A DNA stretch of 9,896 nucleotides, taken from positions 1 through 9,896 of the forward strand of contig JAJZZU010000070.1 of NCBI GenBank assembly GCA_021797365.1. The letters are read 5' to 3'. Source of the DNA: Pseudomonadota bacterium (lineage in GTDB: Bacteria > Pseudomonadota > Gammaproteobacteria > Acidiferrobacterales > Acidiferrobacteraceae). This document shows positions 6,337 through 9,896 of the stretch, one piece after another. Made by a program: the position numbers and the translations under genes. Every line of letters begins with the position of its first letter. Position 1 is the stretch's first letter. The notes beneath the pieces are model-generated. The model did not search any database. It was not told the DNA's origin and saw only the letters and a program-made list of their open reading frames with translations.

Positions 6337-6355
6337 CCGCCCCCATGACGGGCGG
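6337..6355 (+). promoter_or_regulatory. Hairpin in the leader between divergent genes
   Basis: CCGCCC and GGGCGG pair across a seven-base loop, five bases before the GGGAGG ribosome site of the plus-strand gene at 6370. No T tract follows in either direction. A possible plus-strand -10 (TAGAAT, 6314-6319) lies upstream, so the hairpin would be in the mRNA leader. Function is uncertain. Confidence 0.3.
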
Positions 6356-6369
6356 CGTCCGGGAGGCCC

Positions 6370-6696
6370 ATGAAAAAGCTCGTGAAGCTCGTGCGTCTGA
6401 ATAACCTCATCTACAACACCAATCGCGACCCCCAGGTCTATCGTCGCGTCCCCAAGAAGCCGTTCCGCATTCAGGCCCTGCTCGAAGGCGAGGGGCGCGT
6501 CCGCGCGCAGGTCGTGGTCGACGGGGAGACCCAGGCACGCTGTGATCAGCAAATCACCCTACCCAACACCTTTACCTGCGAGGTTGCCTTCGACACCGCC
6601 GGTAGCCGAGTGGCCACGCTGATCGTCGAAAAGGGCGGCGAGTCCTTCCGGCAAGACCTGCGGCTCGACGTCATGGAGCACGCCTGGATCGGCTGA
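6370..6696 (+). CDS. Unrecognised 108-residue protein, the only plus-strand gene
   Basis: I do not recognise this family. The N-terminal third is basic (MKKLVKLVRLNNLIYN, then RRVPKKPFR). The rest alternates short hydrophobic strands and turns (FRIQALLEG, VRAQVVVDGE, FTCEVAF, RVATLIVE), which suggests a small beta-sandwich. There is no signal peptide, and one pair of cysteines. GGGAGG precedes the ATG with short spacing (three bases). It runs against the minus-strand receiver gene: the two stop codons are separated by one base (6697), leaving no room for a terminator. The plus-strand reading is supported by a G/C-rich third codon position and the ribosome site. Confidence 0.78.
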   Translation: MKKLVKLVRLNNLIYNTNRDPQVYRRVPKKPFRIQALLEGEGRVRAQVVVDGETQARCDQQITLPNTFTCEVAFDTAGSRVATLIVEKGGESFRQDLRLDVMEHAWIG

Positions 6697-6697
6697 G

Positions 6698-7081
6698 CTA
6701 CCAGGCATACTGGGCGAGGAATTGCGGTAAAACGGTCACGATCTCCTCGCGCGTGTAAAAGCGGTCGGCTCGTGACATCCGCATCTCGTCTTGGATATCG
6801 GCGTCCCCGCCGAAACACAATACGGCGATCTGCAAGAGGTACTCCATCCGCAAGGTCCTGATCACGTCGATCGGATCAAAGACCTCGACCTCGTCGAGAT
6901 CGAGCAGCAGGAAGCGGTAGAGCAGGATCTCGTTCCAATCGCCGGCCTCATCCAGCGAGGTGATCGCCACCATCTCCCAGTCGGTGGGGACCTGGGCCTG
7001 CAGCCGCTCGCGCACAGCGACATCGGTGGTCATGAGCAGGAACCGGCGCTTCAAACGCGCGGCGATCGTGGGGGTCGCCAT
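6698..7081 (-). CDS. Degenerate stand-alone response-regulator receiver protein
   Basis: This 127-residue protein has the alternating strand-helix pattern of a CheY-like receiver: RRFLLMTTD (12-20) as strand 1, RFLLLDLDEVEVFDPIDVIRTLR (56-78) around strand 3, LQIAVLCFGGD (83-93) as strand 4 and ADRFYTREEI (105-114) near strand 5. Asp61 sits where the phospho-accepting Asp would be. The usual acidic pair after strand 1 is reduced to one Asp20, and the conserved Lys of strand 5 appears as Arg111, so phosphorylation is doubtful. No output domain follows, and no kinase is nearby. It starts three bases after the stop of the 133-residue gene, so the two form an operon. The receiver fold is inferred from pattern and is not certain. 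Confidence 0.75.
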   Translation of the reverse strand: MATPTIAARLKRRFLLMTTDVAVRERLQAQVPTDWEMVAITSLDEAGDWNEILLYRFLLLDLDEVEVFDPIDVIRTLRMEYLLQIAVLCFGGDADIQDEMRMSRADRFYTREEIVTVLPQFLAQYAW

Positions 7082-7084
7082 CGG

Positions 7085-7486
7085 CTAGCCGCCCGCCTCG
7101 TCCTCGTCCGTCCCGGGCGTATAGAACTTCCCGAAATAGAAATCGCGGCGGTTCAGATCCTCATAGAGCGCAGCGCGCTCGCGCACCCCCTGCTCGACGA
7201 TCTCGGCCATGAACGTCGCCTGCTCGCCATCGAGGATGAAGATACGGCCGACCAAGTCCTCATCGACGTCCACGATACGCGCGCTCAAGCCATCCGGGTA
7301 ATCGATATAGAGAAGGTACGACCGGGTCTCCGGGTCCTCGGGATCGAGGGGCATCAGTGTGACCTTGCCAAGCCACGCAAGGCGTGCGGCCTGATTGAAC
7401 TGGCGGATCTCGAGCTTCTTGCCCCGGCGGTACTTGTTGAGCTCGTTTTTGATCTGGCCTACGTCGGTAACCTTGATGGACTTCAT
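7085..7486 (-). CDS. Unrecognised 133-residue protein paired with the receiver-like gene
   Basis: No family recognised. The N-terminus is charged and helical (MKSIKVTDVGQIKNELNKYRR), followed by alternating strands (LAWLGKVTLMPLD, RSYLLYIDYPDG, LVGRIFILDG). A long helix (ATFMAEIVEQGVRERAALYEDL) and an acidic glycine tail (TDEDEAGG) close it. There is no signal peptide or membrane segment, so it is likely cytoplasmic. A G-rich ribosome site (GGGGGG, about five bases from the ATG) and a promoter-like -10 at 7510-7515 precede it. It is the first gene of a two-gene operon with the receiver-like protein three bases downstream. A joint signalling or regulatory role is a guess from order alone. Confidence 0.8.
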   Translation of the reverse strand: MKSIKVTDVGQIKNELNKYRRGKKLEIRQFNQAARLAWLGKVTLMPLDPEDPETRSYLLYIDYPDGLSARIVDVDEDLVGRIFILDGEQATFMAEIVEQGVRERAALYEDLNRRDFYFGKFYTPGTDEDEAGG

Positions 7487-7509
7487 GCGTACCCCCCGCC
7501 AAAGCCCTT

Positions 7510-7538
7510 ATTGTATGTCCGGGCGCCAAGACAAGAAA
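7510..7538 (-). promoter_or_regulatory. Promoter of the 133-residue/receiver operon
   Basis: On the minus strand TACAAT (7510-7515) is a near-consensus -10, with TTTCTT (7533-7538) exactly 17 bases upstream as a weak -35. The hexamer ends about 24 bases before the ATG at 7486, leaving room for a short leader with the ribosome site. The -35 is also the T tract of the preceding gene's terminator. Confidence 0.5.
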
Positions 7539-7563
7539 GGCGGCAGGCATACCACCCGCCGCC
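7532..7563 (-). terminator. Intrinsic terminator of the secreted-protein gene
   Basis: On the minus strand a nine-pair stem (GGCGGCGGG with CCTGCCGCC, one G-T pair) closes a seven-base loop (bases 7539-7563) and is followed by TTTCTTG. It begins about 20 bases after the stop of the 302-residue secreted protein gene. Confidence 0.8.
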
Positions 7564-7584
7564 CTGATGCATCGCGAGAAAGCC

Positions 7585-8493
7585 TCAGCCTTTGCGGCCC
7601 GCGACCTCTCTCATCACCTTGCGGATCGCGCCCGGGGCACTCATGATATTCATGAAGCCGTGCGAGCCCATCATGGACGTATCGGGAAAATTCACGGCGA
7701 TACGGTAGCGGGGACGCAGGGCGATGACCCGCCGCCCGACGACCATCATCTCATAAGGGAGATAGGCATAACCGCGGTAGCGATGGACATCGATGATATG
7801 CAGGATATGGTGATCACCACCCTTGCCGCTCTTGATCCCGAAACCAAAGACCGTGGTCGGTTTGGGTGTCCCCGGGACATTCACTTCATAGACGAACGAC
7901 GACGTCGCCACGTGTTTCATGAGGTTCGCGCGGATCGTGTTCACCGCTGCCGCGTGGTTCGGAAACCGGCGCACATGGTCGACGTTGTTGAAGTACGGCA
8001 TGAAGAGTGCGTAATGATAATTGCCGGGCTTCAACTCATCGCGCGTAAGTCCACGCCGCGACCCGAATAGGGTCTTGGCCCCGAGCGCCGTCTTTAAAGC
8101 CATCTCGGTCTTGGGCAAGGGACGCAGGCCATAGGCAACCGCCAGATAATCCGGGTTCACATACGACACCTGCCACTTGCCATGCACCTTCGTGATCGAT
8201 ACCCGTTCGACGGCGCCGAAGCCGCCGTTCTTGGCGTGCGCGGCGGCGTTCAACATCTCCGGATAGGTGGCGCAGACGATGGTCGTGCGCCGAAACGGCA
8301 CATACTGGCCGACGACATGAAAGCCGTCTGCCACCAGGGCCTTGCGCGTGGCCGCCACGACCTGTGTCATGGCCTCCGAACCCGCGGCCGTATGGCCGAG
8401 AATGAAAGGTTTATACCGTGTATGCGCTACGGCCACGGTACTGACCGTAAGCCCCGCCGCCAAGCAACATCCCAGCCACTGTCTTTTCTCCAT
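7585..8493 (-). CDS. Secreted protein, possibly with a DUF302-like N-terminal part
   Basis: A 302-residue exported protein of unknown function. Residues 1-23 are a Sec signal peptide (basic start, hydrophobic core, AVA before His24), so it is probably periplasmic. The next part (about 41-125) has the order ALVADGFHVVGQY, ATYPEMLNAAA, then strands ending VSYVNPDYLAVAYGL, reminiscent of DUF302-type folds. The C-terminal half has paired strands (VNVPGTPKPTTVFGFGI, HHILHIIDVH, YEMMVVGRRVIAL, YRIAVNFPDT) and is rich in histidine. AGGGGTGA precedes the ATG at 8493. It is bounded by terminators on both sides, so it probably has its own transcript. The DUF302 link is tentative and could be settled by a profile search. 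Confidence 0.85.
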   Translation of the reverse strand: MEKRQWLGCCLAAGLTVSTVAVAHTRYKPFILGHTAAGSEAMTQVVAATRKALVADGFHVVGQYVPFRRTTIVCATYPEMLNAAAHAKNGGFGAVERVSITKVHGKWQVSYVNPDYLAVAYGLRPLPKTEMALKTALGAKTLFGSRRGLTRDELKPGNYHYALFMPYFNNVDHVRRFPNHAAAVNTIRANLMKHVATSSFVYEVNVPGTPKPTTVFGFGIKSGKGGDHHILHIIDVHRYRGYAYLPYEMMVVGRRVIALRPRYRIAVNFPDTSMMGSHGFMNIMSAPGAIRKVMREVAGRKG

Positions 8494-8519
8494 GAATCAC
8501 CCCTGTTCTCCGAGCTCTT

Positions 8520-8546
8520 AAGAGAAAAAGGGGGCGCGAGGCCCCC
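8520..8546 (-). terminator. Intrinsic terminator of the FadL-family gene
   Basis: On the minus strand GGGGGC-CTCGC-GCCCCC (8530-8546) forms a strong six-pair stem and is followed by TTTTTCTCTT, a textbook intrinsic terminator about 40 bases after the porin gene stop. Confidence 0.9.
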
Positions 8547-8549
8547 CAT

Positions 8550-8566
8550 ATTCACATGGTGTGAAT
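8550..8566 (-). repeat. Inverted repeat between the porin stop and its terminator
   Basis: ATTCAC-5-GTGAAT is a perfect six-base inverted repeat with a five-base loop, placed between the porin stop codon and the GC-rich terminator hairpin. It could be a second stem that protects the mRNA 3' end, or a binding site for a regulator of the next gene. Confidence 0.5.
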
Positions 8567-8583
8567 GACAAGCGCTCTTATTG

Positions 8584-9882
8584 TTAGAACTTCCATCCCC
8601 AGTTCGCCTCGAGCTGGTACTCGTGCAGGCTGATCTTGATCGGCGCCCCGCCGAAGGCTGCAGGTGCATTGCCATAGACCGACTGCGGGAGCCCGTACAT
8701 GGCCGCCACCGAGATATCCTGATGACGAGCGGTACGCACGGTGACGCCCACCGTGACATGACGCTGGATGACGCCCGGGGCCAGCAGGTTCAGCATGACC
8801 TGCGAGGCCGGGATCGGCTGGGTGTTATAAGCAAAGCCCACGCGCGCAGTGACGGTCCGGTCCACGGCCGCCTGATACCCGATCTTGTAAATCGAGATGT
8901 TCTGCCAACCGAAGCCGGCGCCCCCCGGCGCCCCAAGCGCATCGGCGTCCTGCGAGGTAGTAGCACATCCCTTCGGCCCACAAAAATCGTCGTTGGTCGG
9001 CCCGACGTTGGCGATCGCCGGCACGTCATTGTAGTAGATACGCTGGAAGTCGAATGCCAGCACCTGACCGGCCACGGGCTTGAAGGCGAGCCCGATGACA
9101 CCGTTTGCCGGGATATCGAAGCGGCCGCCGCCGGCGAAGAGCCCGGAGTACTTCGAGAACTTCGACATGGTCATGCGCGGTGAATAGGCAACGCCCAGAT
9201 CGATACCGGGCACGACCCGGAATTGGCCACCGACCTTCACACCCACCCCATTGGAGGTCGAGACGCCGTTGCCGCTCAGGTTGTTGGGGCTCGTGGAATC
9301 GTAGCGGAAATTGCCGAGACCATCGGCGCTGAAGGTCTGGTGCGCAAAGATAAGGCTCAGACCGATAGCATCATGCCGCAGGAACTTGCGCGAATAGGTG
9401 GCCTGCACGAACAGCTGCTGGAGATTGACGCCGGTCTGGCCGGCGCCAAACGGACCGACCGCCGTCCCGCTATTGTAGTTGGTACTCATGCCACCGTTGC
9501 CGTAGATGGCAATACCGACATAGTTATCATGGCTCAGACGCTGGCTGTAGCCGATATGCGGAATCAGGAAGAAACGGCTGTTGCTCCCATAGCTGCCGGC
9601 CATCGGAAAATAGTGTGGCATGGCGCCGGAGGTGTAATTGCGGTACGGCCAGAATCCGGCCACACCCAGATCCAGGCGGCTACCCACGAAGGCGATGCCG
9701 GCGGGGTTGGTGGCCTGGATCATGCTGTCTTGAGGAAGGGCGGCGCTGGCACCGGCCATGCCGTCGCTGATGGTGCTGTATCCGAGCTGGAAATAACCGG
9801 CGGTGGTCGCCAGGGCGGTAGCGGGTAGGGCTATGGCGGCCGCAACAGCCGAGGCCAGCGCCCACTTCTTAGTGCTCACCAT
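8584..9882 (-). CDS. FadL/OmpP1-family outer membrane transport protein
   Basis: A 432-residue outer membrane beta-barrel of the FadL/TodX family, which carries long-chain fatty acids or other hydrophobic compounds across the outer membrane. Residues 1-25 are a signal peptide ending ALA. The mature N-terminus shows the family plug pattern: YFQLGYSTISDGMAGASAAL then the ATNPAG motif (57-62). The remainder alternates amphipathic strands and closes with WGWKF, the terminal aromatic used by the barrel assembly machinery. Length is normal for the family. An extracellular loop near 305-320 carries two cysteines (FCGPKGCA) that could form a small disulfide loop. AGGAGG sits six bases before the ATG at 9882. 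A strong terminator follows, so it is a single-gene unit or the last gene of one starting to the right. The substrate cannot be told from sequence. Confidence 0.93.
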   Translation of the reverse strand: MVSTKKWALASAVAAAIALPATALATTAGYFQLGYSTISDGMAGASAALPQDSMIQATNPAGIAFVGSRLDLGVAGFWPYRNYTSGAMPHYFPMAGSYGSNSRFFLIPHIGYSQRLSHDNYVGIAIYGNGGMSTNYNSGTAVGPFGAGQTGVNLQQLFVQATYSRKFLRHDAIGLSLIFAHQTFSADGLGNFRYDSTSPNNLSGNGVSTSNGVGVKVGGQFRVVPGIDLGVAYSPRMTMSKFSKYSGLFAGGGRFDIPANGVIGLAFKPVAGQVLAFDFQRIYYNDVPAIANVGPTNDDFCGPKGCATTSQDADALGAPGGAGFGWQNISIYKIGYQAAVDRTVTARVGFAYNTQPIPASQVMLNLLAPGVIQRHVTVGVTVRTARHQDISVAAMYGLPQSVYGNAPAAFGGAPIKISLHEYQLEANWGWKF

Positions 9883-9896
9883 GATGTCCTCCTATG

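Noticed and set aside
8515..8524. Perfect 10-base palindrome CTCTTAAGAG ahead of the secreted-protein gene
   Set aside because: It overlaps the tail of the terminator, is short, and nothing else marks it as an operator.
1..9896. CRISPR array, intact insertion sequence, rRNA or complete tRNA
   Set aside because: No regularly spaced direct repeats, no transposase with flanking inverted repeats, and no complete cloverleaf were seen on either strand.

Overview
The window is GC-rich (about 60 percent by eye) and looks like the chromosome of a Gram-negative proteobacterium, most likely gammaproteobacterial. It has a PilT-type type IV pilus retraction ATPase and a FadL/OmpP1-type outer membrane protein, and translation starts are preceded by strong AGGAGG-like sites. 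I cannot name the species. Nearly all recognisable genes lie on the minus strand.

Region 1 (1-898) is the N-terminal two thirds or more of a PilT-like ATPase running off the left edge. Region 2 (899-3552) is an accessory patch. It holds an intact MazEF toxin-antitoxin pair (1323-1912) and an intact Phd/YefM antitoxin plus FitB/VapC-type PIN toxin pair (2626-3305). Both pairs have antitoxin stop and toxin start fused as TGATG. Around them lie remains of other genes: the C-terminal end of a second PIN toxin (953-1081, plus strand), the frameshifted C-terminal winged helix of a DNA-binding or ATPase protein (1968-2131), and a coding-like but unidentified tail (2387-2600). This is a small graveyard of mobile or defence-type genes with two surviving modules.

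Region 3 (3553-6283) is a tightly overlapped three-gene operon read leftwards: an unrecognised 137-residue helical protein, a class I histone-deacetylase-like zinc hydrolase (AcuC/acetylpolyamine amidohydrolase superfamily) with a complete active site, and an aldo/keto reductase-like protein that appears to have lost the catalytic histidine. Region 4 (6370-7486) has three small genes I cannot name: a plus-strand basic 108-residue protein, and a convergent minus-strand pair encoding a 133-residue protein and a degenerate stand-alone response-regulator receiver. The two convergent stop codons are one base apart.

Region 5 (7539-9882) has two separately terminated genes for exported proteins: a FadL-family outer membrane porin, and a 302-residue secreted protein with a possible DUF302-like N-terminal part. 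Each is followed by a clear intrinsic terminator. The second terminator's T tract overlaps the likely -35 of the next operon. No rRNA, intact tRNA, CRISPR array or intact insertion sequence was seen.
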